A stretch of DNA of 64,000 nt from the NCBI GenBank assembly GCA_024305405.1, contig JAKNDB010000103.1, positions 186,001 through 250,000 of the forward strand, written 5' to 3'. Under the pieces are notes generated by a model, which ran no database searches, was not told the origin of the DNA, and worked only from the letters and a program-made list of their open reading frames with translations. This stretch comes from Dirofilaria immitis (Eukaryota > Nematoda > Chromadorea > Rhabditida > Onchocercidae). This document shows positions 45,500-57,544 of this stretch, one piece after another (within the stretch, counting starts at the first letter, position 1; every line of letters starts with the position of its first letter). The translations under genes were made by a program, and so were the position numbers.

Positions 45500-46170
45500 G
45501 TGTTCCTGCTGCTGTTGCTACTGCTACTGCTGCTACTACTACTATTACTGCATTAGCATAAGTTATCACTGTTATAGATAAGAGTAGTGCTTCTGCTTCT
45601 GCTTCTGCTTCTGCTGTTATTATTTTTGCTGCTGCTGCTGCTACTGCTACCATTGCTTAACTACTAAGGACATCTGCTGTGTGCTTATTTTTTTTTTTTT
45701 TTTTGCAAGAAGTACGTAAAGAGAGAGATTTATATACTGCTTAGAATAAAGACGGACGACTTCCAATGACTCCACATTGATACTGCTACAATATTACTAC
45801 TTCTCTATTAATGCAATGAAGAAAAGTGATGGTGGTGCTGCTACTGCTGTTGCTGCTGCTGCTACTGCTGCTATTACTACTGCTACTACTATTAGTGCTG
45901 CTGCTACTGCGGAATAGTGATAAATTCTTGAAAAGTTTTCAAATAACAATCAACTCATATCAAATATTTCACCTCGTTCATCTCATCCCACTAAATGTTA
46001 ATAGTTATTATTATTACTTCATTTCTACTGTCATCATTAACCATCTGCTATCACTGAATACCATCAATATTATTACTGTCATTATCATTAATATCATCAT
46101 CGCCATTATTATCATCATCATTACTGCCTATTGTTATCATCAATATTATTATTGTCATTTCTATTATAAC
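45500..46170. repeat. Compound trinucleotide tracts (CTG/CTA, then ATT/ATC)
   Basis: GCTGCT, CTTCTG and CTACTG runs at 45500-45655 and 45826-45912, then ATT/ATC-rich sequence at about 46000-46170. The plus-strand frame from 45826 is poly-leucine then Ile/Tyr repeats and I do not accept it as a protein. The tracts end about 100 bases before the next gene begins. Confidence 0.85.
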
Positions 46171-46258
46171 AATCATCATTTTTCCTTTTATTCTTTCAGC
46201 ATATCTGCTAAACTGTTGCCTTTTATAGGTTTAATCAAAATTTTTAAACGACGAATTT

Positions 46259-49200
46259 ATGTTGTTTCTATTATTGTTATCATTACTGTCAACCTTCTCC
46301 TCTACAGTAGTGCTACTTTTGGTGGATGGTATTCCAACGATCACTTCAGCAGCATTTACTCAATCTCCTTCGTCTGTCTCTGCAAATGATTTTAAAATTG
46401 CACATGAAGCAACGTTTCCAACTTTGTTAACGCAACTAGAGCATACCGAAGACCAGAACTGTGAAAGTCTTCTGGCACTACCAAATTTGCATCGCTTGCT
46501 TGAACATGAATTAAAGCAAAGTAGTCCACAACTCTTACTTCTGGCTGAATTGATCGCTCAGAATCCTAAGTCACATTTGCTTCATCTTCCTGCAAATGCT
46601 TCCTTAATTTTGGATTCGCCATTAGCTTACAACTTATCGGCACCATTGTTTGTCTTGCAACTTCATTGCAGTCAAACAGATGGTGATTCATTTCAACAAT
46701 GGATTCCACTGCTCATTTATCCAACTTCTACTTTTGAATTCTATCTCACTGTACGCCTACGGCCGTTTGATCTAAATGCTTGTACTTTACCGCAATGCAC
46801 TAATAAAAAGGTTACTCAAGTTCATAATTATTTTCCAAGAGTCATTTGAATAAAATATTTAATTTTCGGTTATTTGATCGAAGCATCAAAGTGACTATTC
46901 ATATTCTTAGAAGAAAACTTTTGTCTCAATAATATTAAAAGTTGTCTTATTAAATGAATTATATCAATTTTTGTTAAAATTATATGAAAAAAAAGTTTGA
47001 AAAGCTTATCCTGAAAAATCGCTTTTTTTTATATTCCGTCCTTTAGCTATTCCAACTTTCTATACTTGATTTGATTTAAACTTTTTATTCATTACTCATT
47101 ACTAAGCTATATACTTATGATAAATATCAATTTCATCTGTTTTTATTTTTATTTTGATAATCTTATTCTTCCCAAAGTTTCTATATTATGGTTGAGAATT
47201 AGTATGTCTATTTAAATTGGTATGTCTGGAGAGAATCGCTTTATCGATAAAATTTACGCAGTCACGAAACTGGACAAAAAGCAATATAAAGTACGTTACA
47301 TTTTTTCATTAACTTGTTGATGTCATTTCTTGTCTTTCTCAGATTTTCTTCTAACATCTAGGTTAGTAGGAAACAAAGGCGCAATAATATATTACTTGGA
47401 CTTCAATTATGCAAAATGTGTTGTTTTTTTTTTTATTTCAGTTTGTTTTTCTAACTTTTGCAATTGAATGTGCTGCAAGTCGTTGAACAAATCTTTACCA
47501 ACGAAATTTTCTTTAGTCTTTCTGCTAATCTAAGTTTTAATTTTGACAAATGCTCAACATTTGATTCCATTGTTAGAAAGCCAAGAAAACATAATTTTTA
47601 CATAAAACTGATTAAAGTTAAAATAAGATAAACTAATTATTTGATCAACAGTCAAATCAAAAGAAATATATTTGTCATCAGGACAATCGATATATTGAGT
47701 GAGTATTCCTTACTCTATCCGTTTGTTAACTTGTCCATTAATCACTTAATATATAGCCACTTAAATTTTATCTGTCTATCCACTTGTTTATTTGTTTGTA
47801 ACAAATTGATAACAAAAATGCACATATTTCTATCACAAAAGACAGAAAGGAATGTTTATGAGTTATTAAAATTACAATAAATTGATAGCAACAAATAAAT
47901 GCCGTCATTACTTGATGCTATATCGAATTTTCTACTTAAAATTGGAAAATTTCTAATGGGACAATAAAAATTTAAGATCAATGATTATCAAAATTTTTTT
48001 TATTCCCATGACTTTCTTATTCAATGTAATATGTAGGTAATATACTTACTACAATATTCAAGATAATGATCATTTATTTTGCTTAAAGATTCAAGACAAA
48101 AGCATGGAATAATTTCAATTTTTCGAATGATTCCGAATTTTTGCTTATATTCATCCGATCATTTTTCCTAAACAAATGAAAATTGAAATGTTTTTTTCAT
48201 GTCATCCATCGAATTGGAAAGCAGTAATAGAACTTAGCATAATAGAATAGCAATTTGAAATAATTTGCGAACGAAGCAATTGCTTGTAAAAATCGAAAAC
48301 TACTCCATTTATCGTAATTTTTTTCCTGTTTATATCCATCATCTTTTCTGATTTATTGTATCTAATTTATTCAGCGCAAAATAATTTCACAATAAATTAG
48401 CCTAAATCATATCCATCATTAATTGATTAAGCGAAGATATAATCATTCATAGATTTAATTTGAGATGCTCTCCGAATCGTTTAGAAAGAATAAACATAAT
48501 ATGATTTGGATCGAACTATCAAATATATTTCGATGATATAAAATGATATGAAATATGCGTGTGAACACATGCGTAAAAATGCTTCTATTAAGACATACAT
48601 TTTCTTTAACATTTACATTTAGGCAGCTTTTTGAAATTCGAACCTCTCGGGCAAATTTTTGTTATTTGATTGGCATTTATTTGTAAAGAAAAAAGTTTCT
48701 TGGACAATTCCCGAAAACATAAGCATATCTTCAGTCTTCTCTTTAAATTATCTTTGAAACTAAATTGTCGAACGACGAACTATGAATGAGCAGACACATG
48801 AAGTTGTCTACATTTCATTCAAGTTTCATTTCCGGATAATACCAATTGCACCTAGAAATGAGATGGATATTCACGTGCACATTTGGAAGCAAGCTATGGA
48901 TCCAAATTTAAAGAATATATTCTACTTCGATAAACTTTAGCTATTGTATTGAAATAGGTTATTTATATATGACTTCACCAAGGAATATCTATTAAATTAT
49001 CTCATTTGATTAGCCTGAAATAATAAGTTGAGGATCGAAAAAATTATGGTTCAACATTTTCAATTATTATCGCTTATCTTCTTTTCTTAAGAACAATCCT
49101 TCTTATTTCAATCACTTTTATTTCTTATGCGTGGATAGGAAATTTTTGCAAACTTCAGTTATGTCATAATTATAAAATTGCACTTGAAATGAAAAAGAAT

Positions 49201-52200
49201 AATCATAAAGTATAAATATTTTTTTCTATGTTATTATCAACAACTGAATCATTTCATTATTTGTTTGTTAATACTAGCTTTACAAATGATCGTCTTTATT
49301 GTGCATCTTTAATCACTTCATAAAATAATATATAACGACAGTTAAGTGTTGGGAACTTCGAATTCTTAGAAATGATCGGATATATTTCAAAAAACATAAA
49401 TAATTGGAAGGCTATCATAGGATTACGGTAATCTTTCGCTAGATATTTTGATTACAATAAAATGAAATTATATGAAATGATTAAGAAACAAAATTGAAAC
49501 AGAAGAAATACTATGCTGGATGATAGAAAATATCAAGATTGTTTCCTGTTTTGTAGTGCACATGGACAAGACATGGTGGTATACGGATCTTTGCCCGCAC
49601 ATGTTGTAGCAATGATACATCATTGTGTCGTGATGCCGCGGAACAGGATCGCGGTATTTTGGTACTTTTCAATGGATTATGTTCAACTATTTGCATTTTA
49701 TTAATCTCAGTCGTTGTTCGAGAACGACGTAAGCACCATGAGCTACGTGGTTGGGCGTTAATGGAAATTTTTCTTCTCGGCGCTTCGATACTATATGCTA
49801 TTGTAAGTTTAACAAAACTTTTCCCGTCATAATTAAAGACCAAAGTTATTGATTTTTTTATGAAATTTATGAAAATATTCTTTATACTTTTCATTTTCGA
49901 TATACTTTTATATTTTTTTTTTTGGATTATTTTCTGAGACAAAAATAAAAATAAAAGATACGAGATATTGATTTATTTTATTCGAATACTGGAGTTACAT
50001 ATGATCGATGAAATTTGTTGCAGTTATTGCTCGATTGGTTTAATTCAGCTACATCGACGTGCTGTATTGCGGTATGGCTGCGTCAGATTGGTTTTCGACT
50101 TTCTATGGATCAATCGTTTTGAAAATTTATAGGTATTAGTCTTTGTGACTTAGACAAAGAATTATGAAGGCAAATTTGATAAATTCTTAAAAATCCTTTC
50201 CAAACATCGAAGTTAATATAAAGCATTAGATTTGTCAAATAAAATGATTTCGGAAGCGAATAAAAAAACTAGATTAACTAAAGCTTTCAACTGATTACAA
50301 ATATTCAGTAAACAAGGCTTTGATTGCTTCACAAATAAATTTTGCTTTTTCATCGGATAAAAAATTCGAATTATGTATACCAAAAATATTTTACCATTTT
50401 ATCTTTAAATGTTTTGTAATTGAAGAAATTATGAATAAATTGGGATTTCTGCAATTCTTCGATTTCGAATTTAGATAATAGATTCAATAATAAAGTCTGG
50501 AATTTTTCTCGAGCTTATTGCTGTTACTGATTTATTAATAGAATCCAATTTTTCATCCAAAATTATAATTAAAGGAATTTACAAGAATATCGTGTACGTA
50601 AAGCTCATCATGTTATTGTGAAAGAAGAAGATTTGATGAAATATTTGGCATGCCTGCTAGCATTAACAATAACTGGGCTTACTGCTTGGACTCTCGGTTC
50701 TTTCGCTGATCATGAACTTTGGAAGAGTGCTTGGCCACAATGTCCCATACAAGCGTGGTGCTTAGTTTGGCAAGGTGTGAACAATTTCATTTTTGTATGC
50801 AAATACAAGATATAGGTTAATTATTTCGGCGAATAATTAAATTAATAAAGCAGCAAGAAGTGGGGAAAACATATCTAAAAATATATATTTGTTTTGTTCA
50901 TAAAACTCAATTCTTATTGATTTTTCTTATGTATCGCTTATTCCTTATTTTCAAAGAGTATACTTAACTCTTTCCCGACGAATAATCGTAAAATAAATGC
51001 TAATTGGCATATCAAAATAGAATTTGTTAATTTACTCACTCCTCTTAGTTTATCTTCAATATTTCCAAAAGAACAATGTTGCAATTTCACTTTTACTTTT
51101 GCAGCTTACGAATCATTGTTTCTAATCTACGGGATGCGACTATGTTATAAAGCTCGAAACAGTAGCTGGTTGGAATGGTGGCAGTTCACAATTGCTGTAT
51201 GTTTGGAAGCGATTGTCACATTGCTTGCTAACTTTTTAAGGTATTATATCAGAAATTCATTTGGCAATGATGGAAAGAAACTTTTTCTTACATTTCTCAA
51301 AATAATTTAATGATTGTTTCTCGTCATAATCACAGTTGTCTTCAATCATTAGTTAAATTTTGGTAATTTTCGATTACTTAATCCTTTAATATGCTTGAAA
51401 TGTAGCTGTATCTGTTGTCTTTAAAAGTGAGACATAAAGACTGATTCGTAAATTTCGACAAAGATGAAAACTTGGTAGCGATACGACATTTTTTCTGATA
51501 TCAAGTTATAAATTCAGATTTAACCTCTTCCAGAAATGCATATTCCATGTTTTTCATTTCCAGATATTCTATCCGCTATTCAGCTCACAGCGATACAATG
51601 ATGACAATCACATTTGTACAGTTACATTTGACTGTTTCTGTCAATATTGTTATTATCATTGCTCCCAAATTTTACTTGGTTAGTCTCACTGTTTGTTCGA
51701 TGTGAAAATAGTTTTATTATAGAAGTAGTCCGTAGCCGAAGTTTAATTTTCACTTCTCTCATGAACCAATTATATGATTTTTAGCTATCAAACTTTTATA
51801 TTTTACAAATATTCGCTTTCGACATGCTGAAAAAATTTCGAACCATTCTTCGGGATATGTCATTTTTATAGCGCTTTATCGACTTTATTCTTCAGACATT
51901 GTTACTTTTTATATTTTTCTCCAAAGTTCTTATTTTTTTAATGGTACTATTAATAAAAAAGAGTGAGTAAGAATAAACACAGAAATTACTTTTCATTTTT
52001 ATAATTTTGAGCCTAATTTAGATAAATTAGGATGAATAAATTTACAAACAGTAATTGACTCTTTTCTTTCATTTGATCAACAAAAGGAAAATTTTGATTT
52101 TTAGTAAAATATATTTTTCGATATTCCCAAAAAATTATGCGGTAAGCGGATATTGGTCAGAGAATGTAGGAAATCCTCGATTGATTTTCGATTAGCAAAA

Positions 52201-53800
52201 GAGTTTCAGCGTTCGCACTTTTTGTTACCTTCCTGGAAATTCATCTTTCCTTGTCATTGATGAAGTTTTATTTTTAAGCATTTTTAAAACAGGAAGCAAA
52301 TACTTCAAAGGTTAGAAGACAAATTTAAAGTGAAAAGATACTAACAGCAAAAGAATAGGGTAATCGAACAGGCAATATTTGCAGTAATTTTTTAAATTTC
52401 AATATGTTTAACACGGCAAAACCAACATCATTGAAAACTGAAAGCTATTACTGTCCATATTTCAAATTCGTGTTCTCTTTAACTGACAAAAAAATTAATC
52501 AATGTCGTAACCTAATTAAATATACGCTTCTTCGGGTCGAAATTATTCAGTATTTAAATTTTTACTTTTGAGTATAACTATTTGTCACAATACTTTCAAT
52601 AACCCGCTGAAAATGTTTTAAATGTTCCGTTAATTAAAAGTAGTTGTGAGCTGCTATAAAGCACTAATGCATATATATTATTTTGGAACTTTTAGAGGTA
52701 TTAATTCAAATTCTTAAAATTTCAGGTTAGCTCAGGTGGCACAAAGCGTACACAGACGTTAGCAGGTACGGGCAGTAAAGCACATCCATCGTTAGCTAAA
52801 CTTCGTGACAATTTATTAAATGGAACAATTGATTTCGCCGAAGTGCCCATAGTTGACATGAATCCTGAAGACATAAGAGTGAGAAATTGCTTTGAATCAG
52901 TTACCGATATTTGAAGGTTTCCAACCGAAATGTCATGATAGTATAAGTGAAAGCAGATATTAGCTAGTAATATTATTCGAAGAACTTCTATTTAACTTAA
53001 TATTTTACCATTGTGTAGGAGAAAATTAGGTAATTGGATCTTTCTTTAAATGGCCAAAGTTGGCAGTATATTCCCATCTTTCTTTTTGCTTTTAAATCTA
53101 TATTGTGTTTGCAAACATTACACAACTGAATTTTATGAAAAATATCATTGTTAATTTAGGCTGAACTAAAAGAGTCTACACGCAGCTGAGAATGTATAAA
53201 CTGAAGAATTTGTACCAAGATAATCCACACATCAATAGACGGAAAGGTGGTAAGAAATTAAGCAGTGATAAAACGATTATTAAAAATCGACGGATTTCAA
53301 TATCCACATCAAGTTCCCCTAAAGTGAGGTTGCATTCACTTGATATTATAACGAAAGCTCTTTTAGTTTAATAAAAGGTGCGCAGGACTTGCAGCTAGAC
53401 TTAATAACTTAATAACTGATTGACTCCGTTATTCTAGGGAACTGTAGAAATTGTCATGGCATGACTTATCTTTTAATATAATTTAACTACCAGATTAAAT
53501 TTTTTTCAGTGGCAAACGAAATCAGAAAGCTCATTTTTTTACAGACATTTCATAGAGATGCAAGTTAAAAAAATTTTTCCATTGTTTTGGAATAAACGAA
53601 CTATATCAATTTTTATTTAAACGATAGTCGAGTCTTTTTGGAAAAGTCTATATTATAACAATGAATTTGGATCTTCATTACAGGTTAAAAGAATTGATGA
53701 GGACGAACGAAATGATTTAACGGTAGAATCGGCGCCTCATAACGTTTTCCTCTCGACGTATAAATTACAATTAGAACCACATCAGTCTGTACGTGTATAG
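46259..53800 (+). CDS. Class C orphan GPCR, GPR158/GPR179-like
   Basis: Membrane receptor; vertebrate relatives organise RGS signalling at synapses. Clear exons: 49557-49802, 50024-50132, 50575-50774, 51105-51240, 51564-51678, 52726-52878, 53160-53323, 53684-53800 (stop), 413 codons. They carry a Cys-rich pre-membrane stretch (TCCSNDTSLCRD), seven hydrophobic helices (first ILVLFNGLCSTICILLISVV), class C-like loops and a tail MNPEDIRAELKRVYTQLRMY..NPHI, which matches the GPR158 tail pattern LDPEDIR.ELK..YAQL..YK..NPHL. A signal-peptide exon begins at 46259 (MLFLLLLSLLSTF) and runs to about 46810 (DLNACTLPQC). I assign it to this gene by position only. Possible ectodomain pieces are at 47203-47281, 48623-48682 and 48794-48940, unproven. 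Two missing bases, in the T run 50092-50095 and the A run 53168-53171, break the frame. AATAAA at 53944-53949. Seven-helix part confident, N-terminal half uncertain. Confidence 0.82.
46811..49556 (+). other. Interval with tentative ectodomain exons of the GPR158-like receptor
   Basis: Three short coding-like pieces lie between the signal-peptide exon and the seven-helix exons. 47203-47281 reads CLFKLVCLERIALSIKFTQS in one frame, but other frames are open and it ends at GTACGT. 48623-48682 reads QLFEIRTSRANFCYLIG. 48794-48940 reads THEVVYISFKFHFRIIPIAP then EMDIHVHIWKQAMDPN and meets a TAG. Their phases do not join without a further missing base, so they are recorded as candidates. Confidence 0.4.
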
Positions 53801-54645
53801 AAATAAGTGTTTCAAAATGTCAAAAGCAATTAAAATTTAAATCTGATATTGCAAAATTGTCTGAAATATCTTACACATTCCTTCTCACTTATTGTCCTAC
53901 CGATGATAATATACTGTTCCGAGTTCGAATCTGTCAATTTTCTAATAAATGGCTGATCTCTACTAACAAAATATCATCCAATTATTTATGATTACGCTAT
54001 TAATGTTAGGAGTACATTCTCGTTACTCCTCCATGTTTTTCGTAAAGTCATAAGCTCAAGATCCAATCACTCTATATTTAAAAAATCAGTTAAAATTTTA
54101 AGAAAATGCATACAATACCAATCATCGGCTAGCTTGCCTACGGATGTCATCAATATTTTATAAAGTTAGTCCCTTGACTTAAAAATTTTATTCTCCAGAA
54201 ATTTCCCAACCACAATCCAACACATCTTAAAAGACAACCGCAAAGCACGTTTATAGATTAGATTATAGAATTCCAAACTATAGCGATTGGCATAGATTTC
54301 CAGTGAAAAAGTTTGCATGAGTATTAAAAATGGAAGAAAAACTATGGAATTTTATAAAATATTCGTTTAACATTTCAAGTCTCTTGCTTTCAACTATTTC
54401 AAACCCGCATTTCATCCAAATTTTTAAGTGAAAAAATAAGAAATAAGATCGCTTTTTCCAAACATGCATAAAGTTGAATGTTTATTTAAACATGTGAAAA
54501 TTAAAAAAGCCTGAAACAACGAGGCAAGACTTGTTCAAACTTTTACAATGCTAGGCAAACATCACAATATTAAGAACTTTTTATCAGGTACTGCCAATAA
54601 CACTACAAAGAAAAACGAATTTCACACTTTTTAAACAAAGTTTCA

Positions 54646-55259
<614 letters not shown>

Positions 55260-55765
55260 TGTTCTCTTGAATTAAATTAGTTTGTCCTGGAAGTACAGAA
55301 TTTATTGAACGAAACGATATTTCTAAAGTGATAATGTTAGACATTTCACTTCCATTACCTGCTCGACTAGGTTAACATTGCCTTAAAAATATGTTTTTCT
55401 GTAACTCTGTTAAACACATGAAAAATTAAGATGATGTTGTAAAACATGGTAAAATATGAATATTACATAAATTATAAAGATTTCACAGAATTCGAGATTA
55501 AATAGACATCAGAGGTCAACAATGATCTAGTAGTTTCCATCTATTTAGAAAAATGATGAGATATCATTTGGAGTTATTGCAAACTGATGTTTACTTCATT
55601 CTTCTCCAACCTTTTAAGAGTAACCATCCACCCAAACATAAAGAACCACCAGTACAACTCCTAATCGACTCGAAGCCATAACTGTTAGGCCAAATTGCAC
55701 GAATTACAACGACATTTCACGACCGCGAAATGCAACACCCTTGTCGTACTTCTTCCAAAACAACC
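55260..55765. other. Spacer upstream of rps-26, no gene assigned
   Basis: Holds the presumed rps-26 promoter or trans-splice region. The minus-strand stretch 55615-55765 is less AT-rich and open in more than one frame, but I cannot assign a protein. Confidence 0.4.
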
Positions 55766-55933
55766 CTACATCTCACGCCAATTTTTTCTAGTCCATTCAG
55801 TGGAAGGCAAATGTGGAAAGTTAGGAGCTAATTCCAAATTTTATTTAAAATTCTTAAGTTTGAAATTATCAATTACTATCAAGCCATGCTTGAGGATCAC
55901 CCGCTGAGCTATCATTCCATATTTTTGGCCAAA
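55766..55933 (-). CDS. Two coding-like terminal exons of an unidentified gene
   Basis: Minus-strand exons 55933-55877 and 55827-55766 have proper acceptors (TACACTCAG, GGAATTAG) and a GTAATT donor. In one frame they join in phase to read WPKIWNDSSAGDPQAWLDT then PNFPHLPSTEWTRKNWREM and a stop; third positions in this frame are AT-rich, as in neighbouring genes. A second frame is also open across the same splice (FGQKYGMIAQRVILKHGLI..) and could connect to an ATG at 56105, so the reading is not certain. I do not recognise the protein. Position between tmem-107 and rps-26 on the same strand suggests a member of that cluster whose 5' exons I could not place. Confidence 0.4.
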
Positions 55934-56145
55934 CTGAGTGTACATGATATATGAATATGATTAATGATATTATTATAAAGTAACAGTCACAGAAGCAAAT
56001 AGAACGGAAAAATCATATATGTAATGTAAGCTTATACTATACTGGATAGATGAGAGATTTTAGGATTTTAATCTCCAATTGGACATTTACTTGGTTACTA
56101 CGCATTTAGTAAAAAATTGTAACAACTTCTTAGATTGATAATTTA

Positions 56146-56470
56146 TCAACAGTATTCTTTCAATTTGAAATTGATGCACAAGTTCAAGCATGCAATTAAC
56201 ATAGCGGGTACAGAAAAAATCCCAAAAGCGATCCAGAAATGATACAATGGATGACTATCAACAATAAATTTCAGTAGAAAGATGGTTGCCAGAAAATGTA
56301 AACACATCGAGAAAATGGTTTTTGTGAAAGCATGAAGGTGAAATGTTAGCAATACAACTTCAATGACGCAACATACTATCCCCAGACTTATTGAAATCGT
56401 TAATGATGTTTCCACATCTATATACTCACGTTTAGTCCAACCTGTCAGGGCAAAGTTGCCATTACGTATT
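56146..56470 (-). CDS. tmem-107: TMEM107-like transition-zone membrane protein (C-terminal exon)
   Basis: Small four-helix protein of the ciliary transition zone (MKS module), which controls membrane-protein entry to cilia. The exon from 56470 (acceptor TTTTGCAG) reads RIRNGNFALTGWTKREYIDV, then helices around LTISISLGIVCCVIEVVLL, CLHFLATIFLLKFIV, and FWIAFGIFSVPAMLIACLNL, ending INFKLKEYC, stop. The last three helices, the spacing and the FW..FG..S.PA motif fit TMEM107. The exon is 108 codons including the stop, against about 140 aa for the family, so the first helix is missing here. A candidate upstream exon at 56888-56725 is entered separately; its phase does not join cleanly. The assignment rests on topology and motif memory, with support from linkage to rps-26 and dnj-12. 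Confidence 0.7.
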
Positions 56471-56724
56471 CTGCAAAAAAAAAAAAGAATGTAACATATT
56501 GTGATGAATATGAATTTCGAATGAAAATAAACACCTAAAAATTAACGGAAATTCAACTGTTTCCTTCCTTTTTTGTTTAGCAGAACAGGGATAGCATTAA
56601 CCCGAAGGCATTAAAACACCAACTAAAACTTAAAATTTTCACAATATACTCTACAAATTTTATCCATCGTATAAATGCGAAGGATATTAATTGAAGTGAA
56701 TATGTAGATCAGAAAGTTTCTAAC

Positions 56725-56921
56725 CATTCATATCTGACAATGTCATCATCAACATTGTCCCATGAGCTATAAGAGTTAGAAAATATGCAGATGATGCACT
56801 CCACGTCATGAAAAATTAGAAAACTTAGGCAGAGTATCAAATCAGCAGCAGTAGTCACTATGGAAACAATAATTATGCATTTCGAATCCTAGGATAGCTC
56901 TTCAAGTTGACCGATCCCCAT
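56725..56921 (-). CDS. Candidate N-terminal exon of tmem-107
   Basis: On the minus strand an acceptor (ATTGCAG) lies two bases before an ATG at 56921 that reads MGIGQLEELS and then meets TAG. In the same frame beyond that stop the sequence reads CIIIVSIVTTAADLILCLSF then LIFHDVECIICIFSNSYSSW up to a GTTAGA donor near 56724, which looks like the first helix expected for TMEM107. The TAG also forms an acceptor (ATCCTAG, exon from 56888). Either the ATG exon belongs elsewhere, the stop is an error, or this is a damaged copy. Joining to the next exon also creates a stop, so a base error or another donor is needed. Confidence 0.35.
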
Positions 56922-56926
56922 GGCTG

Positions 56927-57544
56927 CAATATTGCCCTTTAACCTTGACAGCTTATCACGTATCAGCTGCAATAACTCAATAATGTTTAACCGCAGTTAT
57001 GCAAAGCATTAAAAGCTTCGTTTCAATCAAGGCTTCGCCTCTATGATTAATTAATAACAAATTTGATGATTTAATCAAAGAATTTAAATAAACAAGATCT
57101 ATGCGTTATTTCGCCTGTTAATCGAATTATATAGCTTTGCAAAAAAGTAAAAATTTTTCGATATGCATCATCATATATTATTTAAGCATTTATCAGATTC
57201 ATATGACAAAACATGCTATAATAAATTCAAAGGAAATGCCATTGTAAAGCTGCAAGTATTCCAAATCAGACATTTATCGCCAGTCATAATACAGAGACAC
57301 GAAGATGGACCATAATAAGGAATAATGGTCTGAATAAAATGTATAGAACCAATCAATATCTTTTGGTTTCTTGAGTTTGATCAAAAATCTTTTTAAAGAT
57401 CCTCCTAATCTAGAGTTTCAGAGTTTACTTTATTCCAACATGATACTTGAAAACAATTTTTTCTTCTTTCCTTCATTTCCAGTTTTCCAAATTTCTGTTT
57501 CCGCGAAAAAAAAGTATAATTTGCTAAGAAAGCATTAATGACAA
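56927..57544. other. Spacer between tmem-107 and dnj-12
   Basis: AT-rich. Holds a minus-strand AATAAA at 57434-57429, about 110 bases past the dnj-12 stop. No gene seen. Confidence 0.5.

Noticed and set aside
45177..45653. Val/Cys-, His/Thr- and Ala/Val-rich ORFs
   Set aside because: They are translations of CA and CTG repeat tracts.
45826..46389. 187-codon ORF starting with poly-leucine
   Set aside because: Built from CTG/CTA and ATT/ATC repeats and in a different frame from the signal-peptide exon it overlaps.
49511..49942. 143-codon minus-strand ORF
   Set aside because: It is the antisense of the first seven-helix exon of the GPR158-like receptor, which has clear splice sites and family motifs.
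55881..55925. tRNA-like motif (TAGCTCAGCGGG on the minus strand)
   Set aside because: It resembles a D arm, but no anticodon arm, T arm or GGTTCGA box follows, and the stretch reads as a spliced coding exon.
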